A DNA stretch of 64,000 nucleotides from Polyangiaceae bacterium (GTDB taxonomy: Bacteria > Myxococcota_A > Polyangia > Polyangiales > Polyangiaceae): assembly GCA_016719945.1 (NCBI GenBank), contig JADJYE010000006.1:248001-312000 (forward strand), read 5' to 3'. The stretch's first letter is position 1. Every line of letters starts with the position of its first letter. The position numbers were made by a program, and so were the translations under genes. The notes under the pieces were generated by a model. The model did not search any database and was not told where the DNA came from. It was given only the letters and a program-made list of their open reading frames with translations. This document shows, one piece after another, positions 28,017 to 36,377 of the stretch.

Positions 28017-28466
28017 TCACCCCGCGAGCGCGCCGTAGGCGATGAGCACGAGGACGGCCACCTGGATGAGCAGCGCCAGGACGAAGAAGAGCGTCCTGAA
28101 CGGCTGGAGGCCCTTCACGTAGCAGACGCTGTGGAGGATGCGGAGGATCGCGTACGGGTAGAAGAGCGCTGCGCCCACGGTCGCGGAGGTGCCCATCAGG
28201 GTGAGCACGAACGCGGTGATCATGAACCACGGCGTGTTCTCCAGAGCGTTGCGGTGCGCGCGTCGATAGCGCGCCGTTCGATCGTTGCCGCCCTCGAAGA
28301 CCACCTCGGCCTTCGCGTTGAGCTTCTTGTCCTCCGGGTTGATGACCTCGGCGGCCTGGCCGCGCGTCAGCGCGGTAGCGTTCGCCAGCCCCACCAAGTT
28401 GAAGCCGAGGACGACGGTCGACAGCGCGTAGGCCTGGAAGGCCGGAAGGTTCGCGAGCACGTTCAT
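28017..28466 (-). CDS. MAPEG-family membrane protein
   Basis: 149 residues from ATG 28466 with four hydrophobic helices. After the first helix, 'RYRRAHRNALENTPWFMI' contains the MAPEG signature R-x-x-N-x-x-E-N, which contacts glutathione in microsomal prostaglandin E synthase-like members; 'YAILRILHSVCYVKGLQPFR' near the third helix also fits. MAPEG proteins are membrane enzymes of eicosanoid and glutathione metabolism in eukaryotes; bacterial members are poorly understood. It is divergent from a sterol-desaturase-like gene across 176 nt holding a palindrome, so shared regulation is plausible. Confidence 0.85.
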   Translation of the reverse strand: MNVLANLPAFQAYALSTVVLGFNLVGLANATALTRGQAAEVINPEDKKLNAKAEVVFEGGNDRTARYRRAHRNALENTPWFMITAFVLTLMGTSATVGAALFYPYAILRILHSVCYVKGLQPFRTLFFVLALLIQVAVLVLIAYGALAG

Positions 28467-28541
28467 GGGTTCCCCTCCGTCCGACGGTGGCCGGACGCAG
28501 CCGAGCATCCTACGGGCTCTGGGGGCTGTTGCGCACGGCCC

Positions 28542-28556
28542 GTGTCGGTCCGACAC
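28542..28556. promoter_or_regulatory. 15-bp palindrome, operator candidate
   Basis: GTGTCGG-T-CCGACAC is a perfect 7+1+7 palindrome midway in the divergent MAPEG/desaturase intergenic region. It is flanked by a second nested inverted pair (CGGCCCGT...ACGGGCCG). Such symmetry suits a dimeric repressor. No regulator gene is adjacent. Confidence 0.4.
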
Positions 28557-28642
28557 CGGACGGGCCGGGGCGCGCGGCCTGCCGCCGCGGCACTCTGCCA
28601 CGGACTCGACATCCGCCGGCGCCTGGAGAATGCTCCGACGCC

Positions 28643-29160
28643 GTGCTCGTCCTTATCGTCCCGATCGTCGCCATCATGGCGCTCGACGCTGGTCTGCTGA
28701 CGTTCCTCGCGTGGGCCTACAGCTCTCCGCGGTTCGCGAGCCATTCGCCATCATCCTCGCGTACGACTTCATCTACTACGCGTTCCACCGCACGCTGCAC
28801 CACCGCAAGCTGATGCCCTACGTGCACGCGGTCCACCACCGCGCGCGGAACCCGAGCGCCCTGGAGAGCTTCTACCTGCACCCGATCGAGCTGTTCGGGG
28901 GGCTGTTCCTCCTGCACTTCTGCGTCGGCGGGTACGCGCTGCTCGCCGGTCCGGTGCACGCGTACACCTACGCGATCGCCTTCCTCGTGCACTCGACGCT
29001 CAACATCCTGGTGCACTCGGGGCTCGTGTTCGGTCACTGGGCGCTGCGCCCCCTCGATCTGCTGGCCAAGAAGCACTCGGTGCACCACAAGGACGACTTC
29101 GGCCGCAACTACGCCTCGCTCACGCCGCTGCCGGACCTAATCTTCGGCACGGCCGGCTGA
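28643..29160 (+). CDS. Sterol desaturase/fatty acid hydroxylase family protein, frameshifted
   Basis: The N-terminal helix 'VLVLIVPIVAIMALDAGLL' reads from GTG 28643. Near 28715-28740 one base is missing, and the neighbouring frame continues 'AIILAYDFIYYAFHRTLHH'. Di-iron His motifs of the superfamily are all present: 'FHRTLHH' (H-x(3)-HH), 'YVHAVHHRA' (H-x-x-HH) and 'KKHSVHHKDDFGRNYA' (H-x-x-HH). Membrane segments lie between them. Length ~170 residues is short for the family (~250), so the start may lie further upstream or the N-terminus may be damaged. It catalyses O2-dependent hydroxylation or desaturation of lipids. The 3' end overlaps the convergent esterase by 52 nt. Confidence 0.75.
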
Positions 29161-30491
29161 GGCTCGGCGAAGCTCGGCTCGGAGGCCGCTCGCACGGGCC
29201 GGGAGCTGGGCGCGGACAGCGCCTGCGCGCCCCGCGCGTGCTCCGCGTGCACCGCTTCGACGAACTGCTCGACCCCACGGATGACCAGCGCCGTCCGCGG
29301 CGACGGGAAGACCTCGAACGCGTGCTGCGCGCCTGGGACCTCGGCGTAGACGACGGGCGCCTTGGAGATCTCCCGCAAGGTCTGGGCGAAGCGTCGCGCC
29401 TCGGCCACGGGGACGAGCGTGTCCTTGTCACCGTGGATGATGAGGAAAGGTGGCGCGGCCTCGTGCGCGCGGGTCATCGGTGAGGCGCGGTCGAACTTCT
29501 CCCACTCTCGCTTGACCGAGGCCTTCATCACCGCGACCTCGAGCAGCAGGCGCAGCCCCTTGTGGGGCCACAGCCCGTGACGATCGGTGAGGTCGTAGAC
29601 GCCATAGAACGCGACGCAGGCCTTCACGCGCGTGTCCAGGTCCTCGAAGCCTGGCTGCAGCTCGGGGTCGTTGGCCGTCAGCGCGACGAGCGCGGCGAGG
29701 TGACCCCCGGCCGAGCCCCCGGTGACGACGATGAAGTCGGGATCACCCCCGTGCTCCTCGATGTGCTCCTTGATCCAGCGGATCGCGCGCTTGAGGTCGA
29801 GCAGCGGGTCGGGGAACGTGGCCCGCGGGCTGAGCCGGTAGTTCGCGCTGACGCACACCCAACCCCGCGAGGCGAGGTGGGTGACGAGCGGCAGCCCCTG
29901 CTGGTCTTTGCTGCCGACGACCCAGCCGCCGCCGTGGATCTGGAGCAAGACGGGCCTCTTTCTGCCCGCCCCGTCACGCCTTCGATACACGTCGAGGCGG
30001 AGGGCGTACCCCGGCCCCTCTGCGTAGACGATGTCACGGACACGCTTCACGTCGGGGTGCTTGATCGAGAACGGAAAGAGCAGCTGCCTCCAGCCGAAGG
30101 CTAGCGGCGCCTGGTCTCGAACGCGGGGCTCGAGCCGGGCGGCGAAGCCCCCGCCGAGCCCCTCGGAGAGGGCCCGGTTCATCACCTCACCGGCGGCGCG
30201 CGCGCGGTCGAGCAGGCGAAACAGGAGCAACCAGGACAGGAGCATCACCGCCGCCGCGACCCAACCAGGCCACGCCGACAGCCCTCCGGCGGCCACGCAG
30301 GCGAGCGCCAGCGCGGCCTGGAGCGCCAGCGTGTGACCGACCATCTCGGAGGTGAGCCAACCCGCGAAGAAGCTGGCGATGGCGAGCGTCGCCGGCCATC
30401 GGATGGGGGCGTGCGCGTTGACCGTGAACGCCGCGCTGGCCAGCGCCACGCCGAGGAAGATCCACGCGCTGTGCTCGACCCAGAGGCTCAT
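29109..30491 (-). CDS. Membrane-anchored alpha/beta-hydrolase (HSL-type esterase)
   Basis: 460 residues from ATG 30491. Residues ~1-100 hold three hydrophobic segments, which should tether the enzyme to the inner membrane. The catalytic domain has the oxyanion 'VLLQIHGGGWVVGSKDQ' (H-G-G-G), nucleophile 'VVTGGSAGGHLAAL' (G-x-S-x-G), 'LIIHGDKDTLVPVAEA' for the Asp and 'PGAQHAFEVF' for the His: the hormone-sensitive-lipase/family IV esterase pattern. Overlaps by 4 nt (ATGA) with the upstream glycosyltransferase-like gene, so they are co-expressed. The last ~45 residues are low complexity and overlap the opposite-strand desaturase gene. Confidence 0.85.
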   Translation of the reverse strand: MSLWVEHSAWIFLGVALASAAFTVNAHAPIRWPATLAIASFFAGWLTSEMVGHTLALQAALALACVAAGGLSAWPGWVAAAVMLLSWLLLFRLLDRARAAGEVMNRALSEGLGGGFAARLEPRVRDQAPLAFGWRQLLFPFSIKHPDVKRVRDIVYAEGPGYALRLDVYRRRDGAGRKRPVLLQIHGGGWVVGSKDQQGLPLVTHLASRGWVCVSANYRLSPRATFPDPLLDLKRAIRWIKEHIEEHGGDPDFIVVTGGSAGGHLAALVALTANDPELQPGFEDLDTRVKACVAFYGVYDLTDRHGLWPHKGLRLLLEVAVMKASVKREWEKFDRASPMTRAHEAAPPFLIIHGDKDTLVPVAEARRFAQTLREISKAPVVYAEVPGAQHAFEVFPSPRTALVIRGVEQFVEAVHAEHARGAQALSAPSSRPVRAASEPSFAEPQPAVPKIRSGSGVSEA

Positions 30492-31810
30492 CGCGGCCTT
30501 CGGCGGAGCCGAGCGTAGAGCCGCTCGGCGATGGGGGCGTAGGCGGCGAGCGCCATCCACATCAGGAACGGGTCGTAGGGGACGCGCAGCCGCGCCTCGC
30601 CGAAGAACACCATCGCGACGAGGAGGAGCGCCCACCCCTGGGCGGCGACCAGCGCCTCGGACGAGCGAGGCCGTGTCGCGCCCCGAGCGAGGCCGACGAG
30701 CGCCCCTGGGATCCACGCGAGCTGCAGCCCGGCCCACACGTTGGCGAGCGCGCCCCGGGTCGGCCAGGGGAGGTTGTAGAGGTACATGAGCACCACGTGC
30801 GACGCGCTGTACTTGAGCTGGCGCAGGGCGCCGGTCGCCCGCACACACTCCGCGGCTTTGCGCCGGGCGGCCGCCTCGTCCCACACCTCGGCGTCGATCT
30901 TCACCGTGGGCCCGAGCGCAGGGTCGAGCGCGATGAGCGGCTCGATGCCGTGCTTGTCTTTGAAGGTCTCGAGGTGCTTGAGGGAGGGGGCCTCGAAGGC
31001 GCTGTGGGGGGTCTTCGTCGCGGAGAGGCGGCTCGCGTGGCAGCGCCCGATGGCGAGGTTGAAGGCGCCGTTCGTCGAGATGAACGCGTAGCGGCCGACG
31101 TGGTGCTGCGCTCGCAGCGCCCCGAACGTCACGACGAGCGCGATCGGCGCGGCGAAGGCGAGCACGCTCGACGCAGAGAGACGCGCGGGCGCGGGGCCCG
31201 GGCGGCGACCGCGGCGCAGCGCGAACACCAGCGCGAGTATGGCGACCGACACCGCCGCTTGCGGCCGCAGGGTCGCGCCGACCGCCAACGCGACGCCGGC
31301 CATCGCCGCGTCGCCCATGCTCCCTGTCGTGTCGTGCCGGACGAGGTGGAACACCGACGCCGCGAGGGCGAAGGCGAACGGGATCTCCGACAGCACGAAG
31401 CCCCCGAGCATCACGTGGGGGACGTGAAGGACGAGCAGCGCGGCATACACCGCGAGCAGCCGGGGGCGACTCGGACACAGGCGCGCCGCGGTGGCGAAGG
31501 CGTAGGCGACCGCGCCCGCGCCGAGCGCGGCGAACACGACGCCGATGGCGTGCCGGCTCTCTCGTCCGAAGAGCGCCTGGATCAGCGCGACGAGGTAGTG
31601 CGTGCCGAACGGGTAGAACGTGGAGTACGGGTCGACGACCCCGGGCGCCTGGTCGAAGAGGCGCGCGGCCCGCCCCAGGTACCCGGCCATGTCGCTGAAG
31701 ACGTAGTCGAGCGGCGGGTGCAGCCCGAGGTTGAACACGAGGCGCACCGCGAGCGCTGCGGAGAAGACGGTGAGGACCCTCCGGTGGCGGATGGCGAGGT
31801 CGGCGATCAC
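30488..31810 (-). CDS. Multi-pass membrane protein, GT39/ArnT-like glycosyltransferase candidate
   Basis: About 440 residues with around ten hydrophobic helices. After the first helix, 'HPPLDYVFSDMAGYLGRAARL' carries the D-x-x-x-Y acidic loop expected of GT-C enzymes using polyprenyl-phosphate sugars. 'LVRHDTTGSMGDAAMAGVAL', 'ATLRPQAAVSVAIL' and 'TNGAFNLAIGRCHASRL' also resemble GT39-type proteins; a terminal 'YDPFLMWMALAAYAPIAERL' helix follows. Start GTG 31810 is the only sensible one I see and lacks a strong ribosome site. It heads an operon with the HSL-type esterase. Acceptor and sugar are unknown. Confidence 0.7.
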   Translation of the reverse strand: MIADLAIRHRRVLTVFSAALAVRLVFNLGLHPPLDYVFSDMAGYLGRAARLFDQAPGVVDPYSTFYPFGTHYLVALIQALFGRESRHAIGVVFAALGAGAVAYAFATAARLCPSRPRLLAVYAALLVLHVPHVMLGGFVLSEIPFAFALAASVFHLVRHDTTGSMGDAAMAGVALAVGATLRPQAAVSVAILALVFALRRGRRPGPAPARLSASSVLAFAAPIALVVTFGALRAQHHVGRYAFISTNGAFNLAIGRCHASRLSATKTPHSAFEAPSLKHLETFKDKHGIEPLIALDPALGPTVKIDAEVWDEAAARRKAAECVRATGALRQLKYSASHVVLMYLYNLPWPTRGALANVWAGLQLAWIPGALVGLARGATRPRSSEALVAAQGWALLLVAMVFFGEARLRVPYDPFLMWMALAAYAPIAERLYARLRRRPR

Positions 31811-31876
31811 GTCGATGCGCGAGCCGGCTGGCCGTTCACGGTCGCGAGCCGACGCCGGGAATGGTAATCGAAGGCC

Positions 31877-32875
31877 GTGGCAGGCGCCGGAGCCATGGTC
31901 GGCAGTATAGTCGCGCGTCGCGATCCGTCGCTCGACGCTTTCATCGCGGCGCGCCGGCCTCTTCACTACACGCTCGGCGCCGACGCCGCCCTCGACCGCC
32001 CCGCCCACGTGCGCGCGGCGAGCTCCGTGGTCCGCTTCGGCGGCGAGCTGGTCGTCGTGCAGGACGACGCGCACTTCCTCGCGCGCATCGATCCAACCTC
32101 CGGCTCGGTGACGGATGTCCCGCTGGAGCGGGGCGACCGCGGGGCGCGCCTCTTCGACGACGCGCGAGGGAACAAGTCGGCCAAGCTCGATCTCGAGGCG
32201 GCCGTCGTCCTCTCGCACGGCGCGGCAGAGGTGATGGTCGTGTTCGGCTCGGGCTCTAGCCCGCGACGCGAGCGCGTCGTGCTCGTCCGGCGCGAGTCGG
32301 GGCAGCTCGCGGCGCGAGAGGTGCACGTCCCCGAGCTCTACGCCGCGCTCCGCGCGGACGTCGATTTTTGCGGCAGTGAGCTCAACGTCGAGGGGGCGGT
32401 CTCCCTCGACGACGACGTGCTGCTGTTCCAGCGCGGCAACGGGGCGCCCCGCGCGGGCGCGGCGCCGGTCGATGCGACGGCCCGGCTCGACGCGCGAGCG
32501 CTGCTGGCGCACGTCGCGGGTGAGGCGCCGTGTCCGCCCCTGCGCGCCGTGCAGCGGTACGACCTCGGCCAGCTCGAGGGTGCGCGGCTCTCGTTCACCG
32601 ACGCGACGATCATCGACGGTCGCGTCCACTACGTCGCCGCTGCCGAGGCGAGCCCCGACGCCACGCGCGACGGTCCCGTCGCGGGGGTCGCGCTCGGCGT
32701 GATCGACGATGCTGGGGAGGCTCGCTATGGGCTGCTGCTCGAGCGGCCGGGCGAGCTGTGCCGCTCGAAGGTGGAGGGGATCGTGTCTGCCCCTGGAGGG
32801 GGGATGCTGGGGGTGGTCGACGTGGACGATCCGGAGCGGCCCGCCGAGCTCGTGGAGATCCAATGGGCACGCTGA
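31877..32875 (+). CDS. Predicted cytoplasmic beta-propeller-like protein
   Basis: 332 residues, no signal peptide. Many short hydrophobic beta-strand motifs separated by charged loops: 'SSVVRFGGELVVVQDDAHFL', 'AAEVMVVFGSGSSPRRERVV', 'GAVSLDDDVLLFQRGNG', 'ATIIDGRVHYVAAAEASPD', 'LGVIDDAGEARYGLLLE', 'GGMLGVVDVDDPERPAEL'. Together they suggest a propeller of about 5-6 blades. The family is not recognised with certainty. ATG 31895 is an alternative start. It is divergent from the GT-C-like gene across 66 nt. Confidence 0.65.
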   Translation: MAGAGAMVGSIVARRDPSLDAFIAARRPLHYTLGADAALDRPAHVRAASSVVRFGGELVVVQDDAHFLARIDPTSGSVTDVPLERGDRGARLFDDARGNKSAKLDLEAAVVLSHGAAEVMVVFGSGSSPRRERVVLVRRESGQLAAREVHVPELYAALRADVDFCGSELNVEGAVSLDDDVLLFQRGNGAPRAGAAPVDATARLDARALLAHVAGEAPCPPLRAVQRYDLGQLEGARLSFTDATIIDGRVHYVAAAEASPDATRDGPVAGVALGVIDDAGEARYGLLLERPGELCRSKVEGIVSAPGGGMLGVVDVDDPERPAELVEIQWAR

Positions 32876-32924
32876 GACGCTGAGCGGCGTCGTCGTCACG
32901 GGCGAGGTTTGGTAGGGTCGCGGC

Positions 32925-33845
32925 ATGGTCCGAAACCTTCGCTCGACCCTGGTGACGTCCGTGCTCCTCTTGGCCGCAGCATGCTCGGACGACACCGTCG
33001 CGCCGACGGGCGGTGGTCCCGAGGGAGGGGGAGGCGGCGGCGAGGGCGGCGCTCCTCCCGTGTGTACAGGGATGTGCCTCGCGATCCCCGCGGGCTTCCA
33101 GGGCCCGGTGGAGCTGAAGGACTCGGGCGTCGCGCAGTGCACCAACCCCGACTTCGAGGGCGGCTACATCGACGGCACGTTCTCCGCCCCCGAGGCTCAG
33201 TGCGGCTGCGCGTGCGAGGCGGTCAACGTCACCTGCCAGGCCGACGCCACGGTCTACGAGGACGCGGCCTGCGGCGGCGTCGGCAGCGAGCTGTCGGCCG
33301 ATCCCCCGTCGTGGGCGGAGCCGCCGAGCTCCGCCTCGTGGCTCTCGGTGTCGGTCGCGACCAACGCGACGGGCAGCTGTCAGTCCGACGACGGCGCCGC
33401 CGTGCGACCTGCGATCACGTTCGATCAGGAGGTCGACGGCTGCGGGGTCAACCTCGACCTGTGTGAGGGCGGCGACACCTGTTTCCCCGAGTCGGTCCTC
33501 ACCTACTGCGTGTACAGCTTCGTGCAGAGCGAGTGCCCCGAGGGCTTCGAGGACGAGCGCAGGGTGATCCAGCTGGTCGACCTCGAAGACACGCGGGACT
33601 GCTCCTGCGCCTGCGGCGCGGGCACGATCACCTGCTCGTCGGAGGTGACGATCTTCGAGGACGCGTGCGTCACCGGCCTCGCCGCGACGGACGCGGGCGG
33701 GTGCGTGTCGGCCGACGGCGGCCAGCCGATCGCGGCGCTGGAGGTGGCCGACTCGTTCACGGCAGACTGCGGCGAGCCGACGACCAGCCCCAGCGGCGAC
33801 GTCACGGTCACAGGCGAGGGCGTCCTCGTCTGCTGCCGCCCCTGA
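32925..33845 (+). CDS. Cysteine-rich lipoprotein with internal duplication
   Basis: 306 residues. Lipobox 'LLLAAAC', then a Gly/Glu linker. Two modules repeat: 'CGCACEAVNVTCQADATVYE' followed by DAACG, and 'CSCACGAGTITCSSEVTIFE' followed by DAC. Both keep C-x-C-A-C-x(4-5)-T-C-x(4)-T-x-Y/F-E-D-A-C, and about 20 cysteines occur overall. I know no family with this pattern; it is a probable disulfide-rich surface lipoprotein. It ends 33 nt before the convergent kinase/hydrolase fusion. Confidence 0.75.
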   Translation: MVRNLRSTLVTSVLLLAAACSDDTVAPTGGGPEGGGGGGEGGAPPVCTGMCLAIPAGFQGPVELKDSGVAQCTNPDFEGGYIDGTFSAPEAQCGCACEAVNVTCQADATVYEDAACGGVGSELSADPPSWAEPPSSASWLSVSVATNATGSCQSDDGAAVRPAITFDQEVDGCGVNLDLCEGGDTCFPESVLTYCVYSFVQSECPEGFEDERRVIQLVDLEDTRDCSCACGAGTITCSSEVTIFEDACVTGLAATDAGGCVSADGGQPIAALEVADSFTADCGEPTTSPSGDVTVTGEGVLVCCRP

Positions 33846-33865
33846 CGCGGGGGGGGCTCGCTCTT

Positions 33866-33881
33866 TTTCAGCACCCTGTTA
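33866..33881. repeat. Dispersed 16-bp motif, copy 2
   Basis: TTTCAGCACCCTGTTA, 15 of 16 identical to the copy at 4217-4232. Its last three bases are the TAA stop (read on the minus strand) of the kinase/hydrolase fusion gene, and it fills the gap between two convergent genes. Confidence 0.5.
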
Positions 33882-35813
33882 GCGCGCGACGAGCGGCTCC
33901 AGCGCGGCGATGCACGCCTCGGGCACCCCCCGCACGTGGGCGTCGTGGCGCATCGTGGCCGCGTGTGGCCCCGCGTACTCCACGACGCGCGCCGGCCCTT
34001 CCGGGAACCCGCAGACGTCGGTGAGCAGATCGGGGACGGGACGAAGCGCGAGCACCTCGAGCCCCTCTCGCTCGGGGATCGCATAGCTCGCGACCTCGGC
34101 GGGGAGCTGGCCTTCGCGCAGCTCCGCGCGAGCCTGCTCGAGGGCCTGCCCGCGCGCGCGCGCGACGTGGAAATAGAGCTCGAGCGGCCGCGCGAGGGGC
34201 GAGTCGAGCACCAGGCGATCGACGAGCGGGTGCAGCGCCGCGACCTCCATCGCCGCCGCCGCGCCGTGGCTCGCCGCGACGAGCGTGATCGAGCGACCCT
34301 CGAGGCAAGCGACCGTGTAGTCGAGGACGTGCACCAGGAGCGGGGTCTCCCACGCGCCGCCGGTCACCAGGGCCTGCCCATCGGGGTTGCGAGCGCCGAG
34401 GTACGCAGACACGAACACCCCCGCGTGCCCCCGAGCGAGGAGCGCCGACACGAGCGCGTGGGTCGCCTCGACCCCTGCGCGGAAGCCGGGCACGAGCACG
34501 ATCGCGCGATCGCTGCCGGGCGCGACGACGCAGCTCAGCTCGGCGAACGTCCCGGCCGGAGTGGGCACGCGCGCCCGGAAGGAGGTCGCGCCTCGGGGCA
34601 GCCCCTCGGGTGCGCGCGGTGCCTGTGGCAGGGAGGGGTCAGCGAGCGGCTCATGGCAGTGCAGATCGAGCGCGGTGTGCTCGGTGCCCGCGGCGAGCAC
34701 GTCGCGCCAATGACGATAGGGGCGCACCAGCGCTGCGGGGAGCGGGGGCGGTGCGGCGCCCAACGCGCGGTAGAGCCGCCCGGTCGGCGTGCGCGCGACC
34801 GCGGCCAGCGACGGCCCTCGGGCTGGAGACGTGCTCGGCACGCCACGCCACGCCGCCTCGGCGGCCTCCTGGATGGCGTGCGGCGTGCCAGGCTCGACCC
34901 AGACGACGCCGCGCGCGTCCCGCTCGATGACGATCTCGTCGGACGCCATTGACTCGTCCACGTCGACCGAGAAGCTGTGCGCGTCGACGCTCGGATCGAG
35001 CGGGAACCACTGCCACAGCTCGCGGACGAACACGTGGCGCTCGGGCGCCTCGAGCAGCTCCTCGCCTGCGGCGGGCGCCGTGACCGCGCTCGGCGCTGAC
35101 GGTCCAGCGCTCAGCTTCGCGCGGTAGGCGTCCACGTAGGCCGAGAACGACCGCAGCTCGGCGACGCGCGCGAGGTCCCCGACGCGGAGCTTGGGTCCGG
35201 CGTCGAGCAGCACCCACTCGTCATGCCAGGCGAGGTTCTTGGGCGAGACGTCGAGCGCGACCCCCCAGCTCGAGAGCCCGAAGCGGACCACCTCGAGGAC
35301 CCCCTCGAGCGCGCGCTCTTGAGCGCGCTCGAGGCCGCCGCGCACGAGCAGCTCGGCCAGCGTCGGCGCGGTGACCAGCTCCTTGACCAGGGTGTGGTCG
35401 CCCGCGAACAGCACGTCGGCCGCGCGCAGCGGGCCGAGCTCCACGAGCGACGACGCGACGGCCCGCTCCACCCGCAGCGCCTCGCGGAAGAACGCGAGGC
35501 GAGCCCGCGCACGCTTGAGCGCTACGGGGCGTTGGCCCCTGTCGAGGGTGCCTGCGCTCACCACCCCGACGAGCCCGCTGCCGAGGATGGCCCCCGACGT
35601 CAGCGGCTCGCCTCCCACACACAGCCGGAGCCCGGCCTGGAGCGCGTCGGTCGCTCCGACCAGACGGCGCTTGAGCTCGGGGCTCTTCGTGATGGCGCTC
35701 ACGAGGGCGAGCTGTCGCGCCGTGACGCGGGGGCGCGGGGCCGAGGCCGCCGCGGCCCGGTCTGGACCGCCGGTCTCGTCGATCACGATCGAGCCGACCG
35801 GCGGGCGTGTCAC
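33879..35813 (-). CDS. Fusion of kinase-like domain and alpha/beta-hydrolase
   Basis: 644 residues from GTG 35813, 1 nt after the TerB-like stop. Residues ~60-250 resemble an APH/ABC1-like kinase: 'GAILGSGLVGVVSAG' (G-loop), 'PVALKRARARLAFF' (Lys), 'FREALRVERAV' (helix-C Glu), 'ALDVSPKNLAWHDEW' (catalytic Asp-x-x-P-x-N without the usual His) and 'VLLDAGPKLRV' (metal-binding D-x-G). Residues ~430-644 form an alpha/beta-hydrolase: 'RAIVLVPGFRAGVEATHALV', nucleophile elbow 'LVAASHGAAAAM' (Ser near 513, A-x-S-x-G type), 'DRLVLDSPLARP', and 'TMRHDAHVRG' with the likely His. No signal peptide. I do not know a named family with both domains; the middle ~180 residues are unassigned. Confidence 0.7.
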   Translation of the reverse strand: MTRPPVGSIVIDETGGPDRAAAASAPRPRVTARQLALVSAITKSPELKRRLVGATDALQAGLRLCVGGEPLTSGAILGSGLVGVVSAGTLDRGQRPVALKRARARLAFFREALRVERAVASSLVELGPLRAADVLFAGDHTLVKELVTAPTLAELLVRGGLERAQERALEGVLEVVRFGLSSWGVALDVSPKNLAWHDEWVLLDAGPKLRVGDLARVAELRSFSAYVDAYRAKLSAGPSAPSAVTAPAAGEELLEAPERHVFVRELWQWFPLDPSVDAHSFSVDVDESMASDEIVIERDARGVVWVEPGTPHAIQEAAEAAWRGVPSTSPARGPSLAAVARTPTGRLYRALGAAPPPLPAALVRPYRHWRDVLAAGTEHTALDLHCHEPLADPSLPQAPRAPEGLPRGATSFRARVPTPAGTFAELSCVVAPGSDRAIVLVPGFRAGVEATHALVSALLARGHAGVFVSAYLGARNPDGQALVTGGAWETPLLVHVLDYTVACLEGRSITLVAASHGAAAAMEVAALHPLVDRLVLDSPLARPLELYFHVARARGQALEQARAELREGQLPAEVASYAIPEREGLEVLALRPVPDLLTDVCGFPEGPARVVEYAGPHAATMRHDAHVRGVPEACIAALEPLVAR

Positions 35814-35814
35814 T

Positions 35815-36272
35815 TCACTTCTTCTTGGGGAAGAGCGCCTTCTTGAGGTGTTTGACCGCGTGCTCGAGCTCGACGAGCGACTCGATCGACCCGAGCGTCC
35901 GCTCGTCGACACCCACGAGCTTGGCGGCCTTCGCGACCGCGGCCTTCTCCTTCGCGGCGTAGGTGCCGTCGGCCCGGGCCAGCTCGACCGCGTCGCGGAC
36001 GAGCATGCGGGCGCGCAGCCCCCAGGCTTGAGCTTCGGCATCACCGTGTCGAGCGCCGCGCCGTCCGGCTTGAACGCGTCGACCGCCTTGCGCACGTCGT
36101 CGCCGACCCCGAGGCGCGTCATTCCCTTGGCGAGGGCGCGCTGCTCGTCCTCCGGGAACGAGCCGTCGGCGCTCGCGATCAGCTTCAAGGCCTTGAAGTA
36201 CGCGGCGACGTCCTCCCCCGACCCGGGCACCCTGCCATATCGCTCACGAACCTTGTCTTCGTTCAGGGCCAC
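35815..36272 (-). CDS. TerB-like protein, frameshifted
   Basis: Start GTG 36272 has a near-perfect AAGGAGG 5 nt upstream. The first frame reads to 'DTVMPKLKPGG'. At the five-C run 36019-36023 (five G on the coding strand) one base is missing, and the next frame reads 'LRARMLVRDAVELARADGTY' through 'LGSIESLVELEHAVKHL' to a KKK-TGA end at 35815. Two acidic 'ASADGSFPEDEQ' and 'ARADGTYAAKEK' segments match the D-G-x-x-x-x-E-x pattern of TerB/tellurite-resistance-B helical domains, which bind metal. About 152 residues. It is coupled to the kinase/hydrolase fusion. Confidence 0.75.
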
Positions 36273-36377
36273 GCTGTCCTCCTTGGGCCGCCGTGCTCCG
36301 GCGGGTTGACTCGCATTCGGTGCTTCCCCGGGTGATTCGCTCCGGCAGGCGAAGGTTGTCGGCTCCCCCTGCCGTTG

